Shown: positions 1-6,893, numbered from the stretch's first letter. The stretch is DNA of 10,212 bases from PVC group bacterium (ex Bugula neritina AB1) (GCA_001730085.1 MDLB01000054.1:1-10212), one strand, 5' to 3'. Made by a program: numbers and translations. Notes: generated from the sequence alone by a model not told the origin.

Positions 1-9
1 GCAAGAACC

Positions 10-129
10 CCTAGTTGCTAAGAAAATAGCTTAGTAAATCTAGGAATCACCTTCCTTTAGGTAGGTGAGGATGTCAAAAAGAAACCACCGCACAATGTAG
101 GATATGTGTTAAAATACTGCTGTCGGTGG
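10..129 (+). ncRNA. Three consecutive hairpins, unidentified structured RNA
   Basis: Three stems follow one another with almost no gap. Stem 1 pairs CCTAG (10-14) with CTAGG (40-44), stacked after a 2-nt bulge on TTGCTAAG (15-22) with CTTAGTAA (30-37), giving 13 pairs including one G-T. Stem 2 pairs CACCTTCC (48-55) with GGTAGGTG (60-67) around a TTTA loop with one mismatch. Stem 3 pairs CCACCG (85-90) with CGGTGG (124-129) and continues as ACA/TGT after a bulged C. Such packing of G/C-containing stems is unusual in this AT-rich DNA and suggests a folded RNA. Strand is assumed from the orientation of ppdK. The family is not recognised. Confidence 0.4.
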
Positions 130-162
130 ATACCAGTTGAGACTGCGAATAACTCGTTAGCC

Positions 163-174
163 TTTCTCGAGAAA
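163..174. repeat. 12-bp perfect palindrome TTTCTCGAGAAA with related half-sites
   Basis: TTTCTCGAGAAA is a perfect DNA palindrome. Its half TTCTCGA recurs at 212-218 and 336-342. In RNA, TCGAGAA (167-173) could pair with TTCTCGA (212-218). It could therefore be an operator with extra half-sites or part of the RNA fold. A 10-bp version, TTCTCGAGAA, also occurs inside ppdK at 755-764, which weakens the operator reading. Confidence 0.3.
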
Positions 175-248
175 ACCCGATTTTGAAGCTTAATGGAGAT
201 AGTTTTTAACCTTCTCGATGGAGCAAAAAAGCGCTGTCAGGATTATGA

Positions 249-286
249 ATCAGCTTTTTCTTTGGTTATAAGGAGTTGAAGCTGAT
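249..286 (+). repeat. 8-bp inverted repeat ATCAGCTT/AAGCTGAT
   Basis: ATCAGCTT (249-256) is exactly complementary to AAGCTGAT (279-286), with a 22-nt loop containing AAGGAG (270-275). It forms a hairpin between the left-edge stems and the large 301-364 hairpin. No T-run follows, so it is not a normal intrinsic terminator. Confidence 0.4.
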
Positions 287-300
287 ATCAATTTGGGACC

Positions 301-364
301 GCTGCAAAAGACCTCAGCTGCTTTATTGGAAGGCTTTCTCGAAGCTTGTGAGGTCTTTTGTAGC
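301..364 (+). repeat. Large hairpin with 16-bp stem upstream of ppdK
   Basis: GCTGCAAAAGACCTCA (301-316) pairs along its full length with TGAGGTCTTTTGTAGC (349-364), with one G-T wobble and no other mismatch. Between the arms, GCT/AGC can extend the stem after a TTG bulge. This is the longest inverted repeat I found in the window. No U-tract follows the right arm, so a Rho-independent terminator is unlikely. It may be a leader RNA element, a folded sRNA, or a small palindromic mobile repeat, since the arm core AGACCTCAGC resembles AGACCTCTGC at 10021-10030. Confidence 0.55.
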
Positions 365-396
365 GATCTTTCAATTGCAAAATCTTTTTATAAAGA

Positions 397-435
397 ACCT
401 CAAAAAACTTATGAGGTATCGAGGCAGTGACCTCA
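397..435 (+). promoter_or_regulatory. Mutually exclusive hairpins in ppdK leader (candidate RNA switch)
   Basis: ACCTCA at 397-402 and ACCTCA at 430-435 are both complementary to the single TGAGGT at 412-417 between them, so only one of two hairpins can form at a time. The same six bases also make up the inner end of the 301-364 stem (ACCTCA 311-316, TGAGGT 349-354). Alternating complementary segments just before a coding sequence are the layout of attenuators and riboswitch expression platforms. No ligand-binding core is recognised, so function is inferred only. Confidence 0.3.
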
Positions 436-450
436 ATGAAATTAAAAAAA

Positions 451-529
451 CCTTTCAAAGATGCGCTATGTGAAAATTTGCATGGGTTTTGGTGGAAATT
501 GGAAAAGTATTTTTTTAAATTTGAAGGAG
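451..529 (+). promoter_or_regulatory. ppdK ribosome binding site with a possible anti-SD
   Basis: AAGGAG at 524-529, eight bases before the ATG at 538, is a strong Shine-Dalgarno site and fixes the ppdK start. Upstream, CCTTTCAAA (451-459) can pair with TTTGAAGG (520-527) through eight pairs with one bulged T, which would cover most of that site. Sequestration is an inference from complementarity only. Confidence 0.35.
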
Positions 530-537
530 ACAAGTGA

Positions 538-3246
538 ATGTCTGTTGAAAAACATAAACTGGTTTATTTTTTTGGTGAAGGTGGTACAGAAGGGGACGCG
601 TCGATGCGTGAGCTTTTGGGTGGAAAGGGTGCTAACTTGGCTGAAATGACTAAGTTAGGTGTTCCTGTGCCTTCTGGTTTCACGATCACGACAGATGTTT
701 GCGGTTATTACTATGAGAATGGCAGACAGTATCCAGAAGACTTGAAATCACAGGTTCTCGAGAATATCCGTAAACTTGAAAAAGACATGGGCATGAGCTT
801 TGGGGACAACAAAAACCCGCTATTGCTTTCCGTAAGAAGTGGTGCTGCAGCATCGTTACCAGGGATGATGGACACTGTTTTAAACTTAGGTCTTAATGAT
901 GAAACAGTTAAGGGGCTCATCGCTAAATCCGGTCACGAAAGATTTGTTTGGGACTCATATCGTCGTTTTATGCAGATGTTTTCTGATGTGGCTATGGGTG
1001 TTGATCATCATCACTTTGAAGCAGAATTAGAACTTTTAAAATCAGAAAAAAATGTAAAAAATGATTTAGACCTTTCTGCGGAAGATATGAAAGCTCTTGT
1101 TGAACGTTACAAAACGGTTTATAAAAAACTCAAAGGTGAAGAATTTCCTCAAAACCCTGAAGATCAGCTTTGGAAGGCGATTGAGGCTGTTTGTGAATCT
1201 TGGAATAATGATCGTGCGATCGCTTACCGAGAAATGAATGGTATTAAAAATCTAAAAGGAACAGCTGTTAATATTCAAGCGATGGTTTTTGGGAACATGG
1301 GAGAAGACTCTTCAACAGGGGTTTGTTTTTCTCGTGACCCCTCAACGGGCGAGAATGTTTTTTATGGTGAATATTTGATCAATGCTCAGGGAGAAGATGT
1401 TGTTGCAGGTATAAGAACGCCTCGATCTATGACAAAGGAAGCTTCGTGTGCGTGGGCAGCAAATAATCAGGTTTCTGAAGAAGTAAGGCTTCGTGATTTC
1501 CCTTCTTTGGAAGAAGTGATGCCAGAAATATTTAAGGAAATCGTTAGAATAAAAGATCAGTTAGAAAATCATTACACAGATATGCAGGATATGGAGTTCA
1601 CTGTTCAACAAGGAAAACTTTACTTCTTGCAAACCCGCCGTGGAAAGAGAACAGCTCAAGCCGCGATCAAAATAGCTGTGGATATGGTTAACGAAAAGCT
1701 TATAACAAAAGAAGAAGCTTTGTTGCGCGTTGAACCTGAAGACTTAGATCATTTATTACACCCTGTTTTCGACCCAAATGTTTCTAAAAATGTTTTAACA
1801 AAGGGGCTTAATGCTTCTCCAGGGGCAGCGGTTGGAAAAGTTGTTTTTAATGCGGAAGATGCGTTGCAAGCTAAGGAAGAGGGTATACGTACCATTTTAG
1901 TAAGAGTGGAAACATCTCCGGAAGATATCAAAGGGATGGATGCTTGTGATGGTATTTTAACCGCAAGAGGTGGAGCCACAAGTCACGCTGCTGTTGTTGC
2001 TAGAGGTATGGGTAAATGCTGTGTCGCAGGATGTGGAGATGTTTTGATTGACTACAAGTCTCAAACATTTAAAGTTGGTGACAAAGTTGTGAAGAAAAAT
2101 GACTTTATTTCCTTAAATGGATCAACCGGAGAAGTTATTTTGGGAGAAGTTCCAACAATTGAGCCGGAATTATCTGGAAACTTTGCGACTTTGATGAGTT
2201 GGGCTGACTCTATCCGAAAACTAAAGGTGCGTGCGAATGCAGATACCCCGAAAGATTCTAAAGTTGCTAGAGATTTTGGTGCAGAGGGTATAGGTCTTTG
2301 CCGTACAGAACATATGTTTTTTGAAGGTGACAGGATTACTAGTGTTAGAGAAATGATTTTATCTGACACACTTGAAGGTCGTGAAAAAGCTTTGAGTAAG
2401 CTTTTGCCTATGCAAGAAAATGATTTTTACAATATCTTTAAAGAAATGATTGGATTGCCTGTCACGATCCGTTTGCTTGATCCTCCTTTGCATGAGTTTT
2501 TGCCTCATACAGAAAGTGAAATCCGTTCTCTTAGTGAGGCGATGAGGCTTCCTTACCAAGTTTTAGCAAATAAAGTGGAAGCTTTGCATGAATCTAACCC
2601 CATGTTAGGTCATAGAGGCTGTCGCTTAGCGATAACTTACCCTGAGATTTATGATATGCAGGTTTCTGCGATTATGCGTGCGGCGATCCGCTTTAAGAAA
2701 GAAACAAATGAGGACATTATCCCTGAAATCATGATCCCATTGGTTGGAAAAAGTGAAGAGCTAAGCATTCTTAAAGCCAATGCAACGAAAATCATTGAGG
2801 CGGAATTGAAAGCTTCTAATATTGAGTTGAGCTATTTGATTGGAACAATGATCGAGGTTCCAAGAGCTGCTGTTACAGCTGATAAGATTGCTGAATCTGC
2901 AGAGTTCTTTTCCTTTGGGACGAATGATTTGACCCAAATGGGATGTGGTTTTTCTCGAGATGATGCTGGTAGCTTCTTAAAGGAATATGTTCGCAAAGAT
3001 ATTTATGGGGAAGATCCTTTTCAATCTTTGGATCAAGAAGGTGTCGGAGAGTTGATGAAGATAGCTATGAAAAAAGGTCTGAGTGTCAACAAATCTCTCA
3101 AAATGGGTATTTGTGGAGAACATGGAGGAGAACCTTCTTCTATCGACTTCTGTCATAGGATAGGTCTCAACTATGTTAGTTGTTCACCTTTTAGAGTTCC
3201 TATTGCTCGCTTGGCTTTGGCTCAAGCAGCTATTAGGAATGACTGA
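538..3246 (+). CDS. ppdK: Pyruvate, phosphate dikinase (PPDK)
   Basis: PPDK (EC 2.7.9.1) is a cytoplasmic enzyme that interconverts pyruvate + ATP + Pi and phosphoenolpyruvate + AMP + PPi, used in gluconeogenesis or PPi-linked glycolysis. The 902-aa product has the full domain order: ATP-grasp nucleotide-binding part (about 1-400), phosphohistidine swivel domain (about 425-545) with GGATSHAAVVARGMG and phosphoryl-carrier His483, and C-terminal PEP/pyruvate barrel (about 560-895). Arg589 (GLCRTEH), Arg645, Glu773 (GTMIEVPRA), Asn796 (GTNDLTQ) and Cys859 (GICGEHGG) all sit exactly 28 residues after the positions I recall for Clostridium symbiosum PPDK, so the catalytic set is complete. The extra length lies before His483, partly as an insertion near residues 297-320. 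Thr481 next to the His is the residue regulated by phosphorylation in some relatives. The start is set by AAGGAG at 524-529. It overlaps the next gene by one base. Confidence 0.97.
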   Translation: MSVEKHKLVYFFGEGGTEGDASMRELLGGKGANLAEMTKLGVPVPSGFTITTDVCGYYYENGRQYPEDLKSQVLENIRKLEKDMGMSFGDNKNPLLLSVRSGAAASLPGMMDTVLNLGLNDETVKGLIAKSGHERFVWDSYRRFMQMFSDVAMGVDHHHFEAELELLKSEKNVKNDLDLSAEDMKALVERYKTVYKKLKGEEFPQNPEDQLWKAIEAVCESWNNDRAIAYREMNGIKNLKGTAVNIQAMVFGNMGEDSSTGVCFSRDPSTGENVFYGEYLINAQGEDVVAGIRTPRSMTKEASCAWAANNQVSEEVRLRDFPSLEEVMPEIFKEIVRIKDQLENHYTDMQDMEFTVQQGKLYFLQTRRGKRTAQAAIKIAVDMVNEKLITKEEALLRVEPEDLDHLLHPVFDPNVSKNVLTKGLNASPGAAVGKVVFNAEDALQAKEEGIRTILVRVETSPEDIKGMDACDGILTARGGATSHAAVVARGMGKCCVAGCGDVLIDYKSQTFKVGDKVVKKNDFISLNGSTGEVILGEVPTIEPELSGNFATLMSWADSIRKLKVRANADTPKDSKVARDFGAEGIGLCRTEHMFFEGDRITSVREMILSDTLEGREKALSKLLPMQENDFYNIFKEMIGLPVTIRLLDPPLHEFLPHTESEIRSLSEAMRLPYQVLANKVEALHESNPMLGHRGCRLAITYPEIYDMQVSAIMRAAIRFKKETNEDIIPEIMIPLVGKSEELSILKANATKIIEAELKASNIELSYLIGTMIEVPRAAVTADKIAESAEFFSFGTNDLTQMGCGFSRDDAGSFLKEYVRKDIYGEDPFQSLDQEGVGELMKIAMKKGLSVNKSLKMGICGEHGGEPSSIDFCHRIGLNYVSCSPFRVPIARLALAQAAIRND

Positions 3247-4229
3247 TGGAGTCTTTGTTGACTCATATTTTTCTTTATATTGCCTCTGCGGTTGCTATTG
3301 CGATCGCGGGGGTTTTTCTTGTTCGATCTGGAGAATCGTTAGCTACAAAGTGGGGTTTAGACCATGCTTGGTTAGGGAGTGTTTTGATCGCTGCGGCGAC
3401 ATCGTTCCCCGAGCTCGCAACCTCTATAAGGGTTGCTTCTCTTGGATCATACGATATGTTGATTTCAAATATATGTGGAAGTATATGTTTTAATATATTT
3501 TTACTTTCATTGGTGTGTTTCATTTTTTATAAAAAAATTGTAGTAGATTTTGATAGAAGTGTGACAAAAGCATCTTTTCTTATAGCAGGGATGCTTTCTT
3601 TAGTTATTCTTTCTCCTTACTTTCCTGTAAAAAAAACATTTCTTTCTTTAGGCTTTGAAACATGGTTGATACTAGGGCTATATTTTTTTTATATGTTTTT
3701 ATCTTTTAAAAAAAATAAAAACGAGTGTGAACAAAAAAGAGAAGAAATTTCAAAAAAATATTTTTATAAAGATATATTGATTTATCTTTTTTGTGTGTTG
3801 GTTATTTTTATTGCTAGCCACTATTGTGTTAAAGCCGCAGAAGTATTTGTTTCTATAGCTGGGCTAGGTAATAACTTTGTAGGGCTTGTTTTTCTGGCTT
3901 TGGCAACTTCTTTACCAGAAGGGGTCACTGTTTTTGAAGCTGTCCGGTTAAAATCTATGAAGCTTGTCTGGGGAATAATTCTTGGAAGTAATATTTTTAA
4001 CATGTGTGTGATAAGTTTGAGTGACTTTTTTGTCTCAGATAAATCTTTTATCAAAAATTTAAGTTTACAGAATCAATTTATTTCTATTTTGACACTTCTT
4101 TATGTTTTACTCGTTCCCTATGTTTTTTCAAAGTGCTCAAAAAAATATTCTTTTGACTTGAAAAAATCTTCGCTTCTTGTTATCGTGGGTTACTTTCTTA
4201 TTTTATTATTTTCATTTAATTTTTCTTGA
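3246..4229 (+). CDS. CaCA-family Na+/Ca2+ exchanger-like antiporter
   Basis: This 327-aa integral membrane protein has about ten hydrophobic segments and two inverted alpha-repeats, as in the calcium/cation antiporter family (YrbG-type). Alpha-1 contains LGSVLIAAATSFPELATS (about 43-60) with ion-site Glu56, then GSICFNIF (about 78-85). Alpha-2 contains GLVFLALATSLPEG (about 213-226) with Glu225, then LGSNIFNM (246-253). A lysine/glutamate-rich stretch (about 154-175) is the expected cytoplasmic loop between the halves. The family exchanges Na+ (or H+) for Ca2+ across the inner membrane; actual substrates cannot be read from sequence. The ATG overlaps the ppdK stop (TGATG) with AGGAA at 3235-3239, so translation is probably coupled to ppdK. 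No functional link between the two is known to me. In alpha-1 the usual GSNIFN is GSICFN. Confidence 0.9.
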   Translation: MESLLTHIFLYIASAVAIAIAGVFLVRSGESLATKWGLDHAWLGSVLIAAATSFPELATSIRVASLGSYDMLISNICGSICFNIFLLSLVCFIFYKKIVVDFDRSVTKASFLIAGMLSLVILSPYFPVKKTFLSLGFETWLILGLYFFYMFLSFKKNKNECEQKREEISKKYFYKDILIYLFCVLVIFIASHYCVKAAEVFVSIAGLGNNFVGLVFLALATSLPEGVTVFEAVRLKSMKLVWGIILGSNIFNMCVISLSDFFVSDKSFIKNLSLQNQFISILTLLYVLLVPYVFSKCSKKYSFDLKKSSLLVIVGYFLILLFSFNFS

Positions 4230-4312
4230 ATAGATAATTTTTTGTGTGTGTCTGTACTCATGATTTGATATTTTTGTGAAGTGGCTCGTGTGTTTTTTTT
4301 GATTAAATAGAT

Positions 4313-5305
4313 ATGAGCAACTTTAGAACGATTTCAAGTTACTTTGAGTTTTTGAAAAATAAAAAGGGCTTTGTTATGTTGAATGAAGATCGCTTGTGTG
4401 AAGTCAGCTTTGAAGAGAACCTTGAAAATAATGGCCAAGAGCCTATACCCAAAGGCATGCCAGTTGATTCTGTTCGTATTTATTTGAGAGATGTTAGTCG
4501 TATTCCTTTATTAACACATGAGGAAGAAGTTGATCTAGCTAAAAAAATAGAAAAAGGTGATGAAGAAGCTCGTCTAGCCCTTATTCGCTCTAACTTGCGT
4601 CTTGTTATTAAAATAGCTAAGAAGTATGGCCGTTACGGTATGTCTTTGCTAGATTTGATTGAAGAGGGAAATTTGGGACTTATGCGTGCGGTTGAAAAGT
4701 TTGACTATAAGAAAGGTTTTCGTTTTAGCACTTATGCGGCTTGGTGGGTTAAGCAGTACATCATTAGGGTTTTTGCGAATCAAGGTAAAACGATCAGAGT
4801 TCCAGTTTATATGGTCGAATTCGTTCAGAAGTGGAAGAAAGCTGTTTCAGAACTTTTTCAAACATACGGTCGCTTTCCCTCGGATGAAGAGGTGGCTGAT
4901 TTTATGGGCATTTCTGTGGAAAAAGTTCAACTCATTTCACAAGCCTCTGTTGGTTCTAAATCTCTGGATGAGTCAGTTTATTCCGATGGAATGAATATGT
5001 TGCTAGACTTTATTGAGGATAGCAGTGGGGCGAAACCTTCGGACATGATTTCTCAAATGATGAGAAGAGAACGTATGGATGACATTTTTAACGGCTACTT
5101 GACAGCAAGAGAAGCAAAAGTCGTTTCTGTACGCTTCGGACTTGTTGATGGCGTTGCTAAGACCCTCGAAGAAACAGGTAAGCACTTTAATTTGACACGG
5201 GAAAGGATCCGTCAAATTGAAAAGATCGCGATCGATAAACTCAGGAAAATGAATGAGAAGGATGTTAACGAACTTTATGAAATCAGTCGAACAGAAAATG
5301 AGTGA
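4313..5305 (+). CDS. RNA polymerase sigma factor, sigma-70 family (RpoD/RpoS-like)
   Basis: This 330-aa factor directs RNA polymerase to promoters. It has region 1.2 (about 50-80, SVRIYLRDVSRIPLLTHEEE), region 2 (about 84-160, with NLRLVIKIAKKYG, DLIEEGNLGLMRAVEKFD and FRFSTYAAWWVKQ), region 3 (about 163-240) and region 4 (about 254-312, with the helix-turn-helix TRERIRQIE at 295-303). It lacks the long region 1.1 and the non-conserved insert of proteobacterial RpoD, so its size is like RpoS or small primary factors. In region 2.4, Gln148 is kept, but the residue aligning with E. coli Thr440 is Ile151 (KQYIIR). The first ATG (4313) has no clear ribosome binding site; Met22 (ATG at 4376) follows AAAAAGGGC and may be the true start, since conserved sequence begins only near residue 50. 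Whether it is the housekeeping or an alternative factor is undecided. Confidence 0.93.
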   Translation: MSNFRTISSYFEFLKNKKGFVMLNEDRLCEVSFEENLENNGQEPIPKGMPVDSVRIYLRDVSRIPLLTHEEEVDLAKKIEKGDEEARLALIRSNLRLVIKIAKKYGRYGMSLLDLIEEGNLGLMRAVEKFDYKKGFRFSTYAAWWVKQYIIRVFANQGKTIRVPVYMVEFVQKWKKAVSELFQTYGRFPSDEEVADFMGISVEKVQLISQASVGSKSLDESVYSDGMNMLLDFIEDSSGAKPSDMISQMMRRERMDDIFNGYLTAREAKVVSVRFGLVDGVAKTLEETGKHFNLTRERIRQIEKIAIDKLRKMNEKDVNELYEISRTENE

Positions 5306-5315
5306 CATTTTTTGA

Positions 5316-5846
5316 TCAACTAAGACTGTCTTCTTCTTGATTAAATTCTTGGATAAGATCAGAAATATCTTTTTGTGCCGATCGGGATGCCATTTTGCAA
5401 ATAAAGATCAAAACGGAGTGTTGCCATGAGTCTTCCAAACCAGATATCAAGCCTGTTTTAATATTTTCTTCTGCTTGTAACCTTTCTAAGTAGTATGATC
5501 GAGCAACTTCTAAATCTCCATCGTAAATATCGAGGTGTTTTGTGTGATTCAAATATTTCAAAGAGGGGAATCGAATGCCTCTTATTAATAAAAAGTCAAT
5601 GGTTTTTTGTTGTATCGAATAAAGTTCAAAACCTTCGAATTGAGGAAGACTGGGAGGTAAAATGATCGAAGGTTTTTCGACATCAATATGACCTTTCCTT
5701 ACGATTGTTGTGTTTGGGTGAATCGATGAAGAAGCCAAAAATATATAAGGTAGCTGAGTTATAGAGTTCATAGATAAAGGCGCAATCCTAGGACGAATGA
5801 TTTCTGTTTGTTCTAGGGCTTTTTTCCAAAGGTTATCATCTTGCAT
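5316..5846 (-). CDS. Conserved-looking hypothetical soluble protein, 176 aa
   Basis: I do not recognise this protein. The start chosen is the ATG at 5846-5844, because AAGGAG (complement of 5853-5858) lies six bases before it; an in-frame ATG six codons earlier (5864) would put that site inside the gene. The 176-aa product has no signal peptide or membrane segment. It contains the block RKGHIDVEKPSIILPPSLPQF, a phrase LLIRGIRFPSLKY, and a C-terminal part WQHSVLIFICKMASRSAQKD followed by an acidic tail, suggesting a small globular alpha/beta protein. Its codon use and base content fit the neighbours. It converges on the sigma factor gene with a 10-bp gap, which leaves little room for separate terminators. 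I would not assign a function. Confidence 0.8.
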   Translation of the reverse strand: MQDDNLWKKALEQTEIIRPRIAPLSMNSITQLPYIFLASSSIHPNTTIVRKGHIDVEKPSIILPPSLPQFEGFELYSIQQKTIDFLLIRGIRFPSLKYLNHTKHLDIYDGDLEVARSYYLERLQAEENIKTGLISGLEDSWQHSVLIFICKMASRSAQKDISDLIQEFNQEEDSLS

Positions 5847-5954
5847 CACTTTCTCCTTTTCCATTTTATATGTTCTAATGGTCTCAATTCTACTGCGAAA
5901 ACACCGTTCAATAAAAAATATGACATTTTTTCATGAGGGTTAGTCTATATTGGA

Positions 5955-5990
5955 AAAAATCTAAATGTTATAAGTTCTCTTCAGATTTTT
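5955..5990. repeat. 8-bp inverted repeat AAAAATCT/AGATTTTT
   Basis: AAAAATCT (5955-5962) and AGATTTTT (5983-5990) are exact complements with a 20-nt loop. The stem is nearly all A/T, so a stable hairpin is doubtful; it may be a weak bidirectional terminator or chance in AT-rich DNA. Confidence 0.25.
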
Positions 5991-6152
5991 GCAAAATACT
6001 TTACTGCTTTATTAAAAAATTCCATATCTATAGCGGCTATGATTGTTTTAAATAATACATTGTTGTAAAACGTACTTTTCATAGAGCATATGCGGTATTT
6101 TGTAAAAACTTCCAACTCAAATTAAAAGAGGTCAAAATCAAAAGCTCAATGG

Positions 6153-6191
6153 GATCAATCCGGTTAAAGGTTTATAACAGTGAGATTGATC
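6153..6191. repeat. 8-bp inverted repeat GATCAATC/GATTGATC, possible 3' hairpin
   Basis: GATCAATC (6153-6160) is exactly complementary to GATTGATC (6184-6191), extendable by a G-T pair, with a 23-nt loop. It lies about 50 bp beyond the stop of the minus-strand lipoprotein gene, where a 3' hairpin could sit. No T-run follows on the minus strand, so it is not a standard intrinsic terminator. Confidence 0.35.
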
Positions 6192-6239
6192 TAGTATTAG
6201 AAACCCTCTGATTGACGACAAAATCATGAAGTATCGTTT

Positions 6240-6893
6240 TTATTTAATGGGTTTATTTGAAGGACTTTCCTTTTTGTTTTCATTTTCATTTTTGACTTGA
6301 GAAACCAAATTGTTTTTATCAGAGAGATTTTCGGTATTGTTAAAGGTGTTACTTATAGCTGTTTGATCCTTATCAACAGGTTTAAAAGATTCATTGTATT
6401 TATTTAGAACAAGGTTACCTAAGTCAAACATACTTTTATATAAAGAATCATTTAGTCCTTTCTTTAAATTCTTATAAAATTCATCTAATATGCGTTTTTT
6501 ATCGGGGCCCCCTACATTTATATTAAGATCTTTGGAAACAATGATTTCTGCTGTTGAATGATCATGATGCCATAGAAATATAGCTATATCTACTATCTTG
6601 GGGTGAGCTTTTTGGTAACGTTTCAATAGTCCAATGGCTCCTCTTGCATCTTCATTGGAAGCTTTTTGTGTTATTAAGAGGAGATGTGCACGTGTTTTTT
6701 GATGCACAGTTTTTGTTAAGTTTTTGATTTTACGTAGGTTTTTTTGATAAAGAACTTGGGCTCGGTCGTTCACACCGTAATGCAATTCTTGTTGAGATTC
6801 ATCCACACAGCCCGCAAAGAGTAATAGGAATAAAATGAAAGTGTGAGGCAAGGTTAGTAGAGAAGTTATGTTTAATATTTTTTTTGATTTCAT
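6240..6893 (-). CDS. Predicted lipoprotein, possible TPM/YgcG-like domain
   Basis: The 217-aa product begins with a basic N-terminus (MKSKK), a hydrophobic stretch (about 12-27) and LLFAGC with Cys29, a lipobox with Phe instead of the more usual Leu at -3. It is therefore probably cleaved by signal peptidase II and lipid-anchored in the envelope. The mature part (about 40-175) has a pattern resembling the TPM domain: an early NDRAQVLYQKNLRKI helix, a strand HLLLITQ, a strand VDIAIFLWHHD and a later helix, as in secreted YgcG-like proteins. This is a fold-level guess, not a motif match. The last 45 residues are Asn/Lys/Ser-rich and likely disordered. No strong ribosome binding site precedes the ATG; GGAT is the nearest. 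It is a stand-alone minus-strand gene with long spacers on both sides. Confidence 0.72.
   Translation of the reverse strand: MKSKKILNITSLLTLPHTFILFLLLFAGCVDESQQELHYGVNDRAQVLYQKNLRKIKNLTKTVHQKTRAHLLLITQKASNEDARGAIGLLKRYQKAHPKIVDIAIFLWHHDHSTAEIIVSKDLNINVGGPDKKRILDEFYKNLKKGLNDSLYKSMFDLGNLVLNKYNESFKPVDKDQTAISNTFNNTENLSDKNNLVSQVKNENENKKESPSNKPIK

Larger units (their letters stand above)
1..537 (+). other. Structured noncoding region / candidate ppdK leader RNA
   Basis: No reading frame here is believable: stops are frequent in all frames, and the longest frames (about 60-80 codons) run through inverted repeats and give no recognisable protein. The sequence is instead dense in potential stems on the + strand: 10-44, 47-68, 85-129, 167-218, 249-286, 301-364 and 397-435, described separately where strong. 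It is less AT-rich at its left end than the other spacers. It could be a trans-acting structured RNA followed by a promoter, or one long 5' leader of ppdK. The left part may continue outside the window. I compared it by eye with RNase P RNA, tmRNA, 6S, SRP RNA and common riboswitches and found no diagnostic core of any of them. Confidence 0.5.
5847..6239. other. Noncoding spacer with two inverted repeats
   Basis: This AT-rich stretch between two minus-strand genes has no plausible frame. It must hold the promoter of the 5316-5846 gene on the minus strand, but I cannot place -35 and -10 boxes with confidence. Two 8-bp inverted repeats are present (5955-5990 and 6153-6191). Confidence 0.6.

Noticed and set aside
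120-160. CGGTGGATACC resembling the 5' part of 23S rRNA (CGGTGGATGCC)
   Set aside because: Similarity stops after about a dozen bases; real 23S would stay conserved over hundreds of bases.
160-260. Resemblance to the CTCGAG...AAACCC...TTTTG stretch of Bacillus-type RNase P RNA
   Set aside because: The match is short, and the universal GAGGAAAGTCC, ACAGAA and AGATGAATGA-type core sequences are missing in and after this region.
276-473. 65-codon frame starting with TTG
   Set aside because: It runs through the 301-364 and 397-435 inverted repeats, has no properly spaced ribosome binding site, and the product resembles nothing.
461-649. 62-codon frame overlapping the start of ppdK
   Set aside because: It is a different-frame shadow of ppdK; the AAGGAG site and protein conservation support the ppdK frame.
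4230-4312. TTGATA at 4265 as a -35 box for the sigma factor gene
   Set aside because: No acceptable -10 box lies 16-18 bp downstream, so I did not call a promoter.
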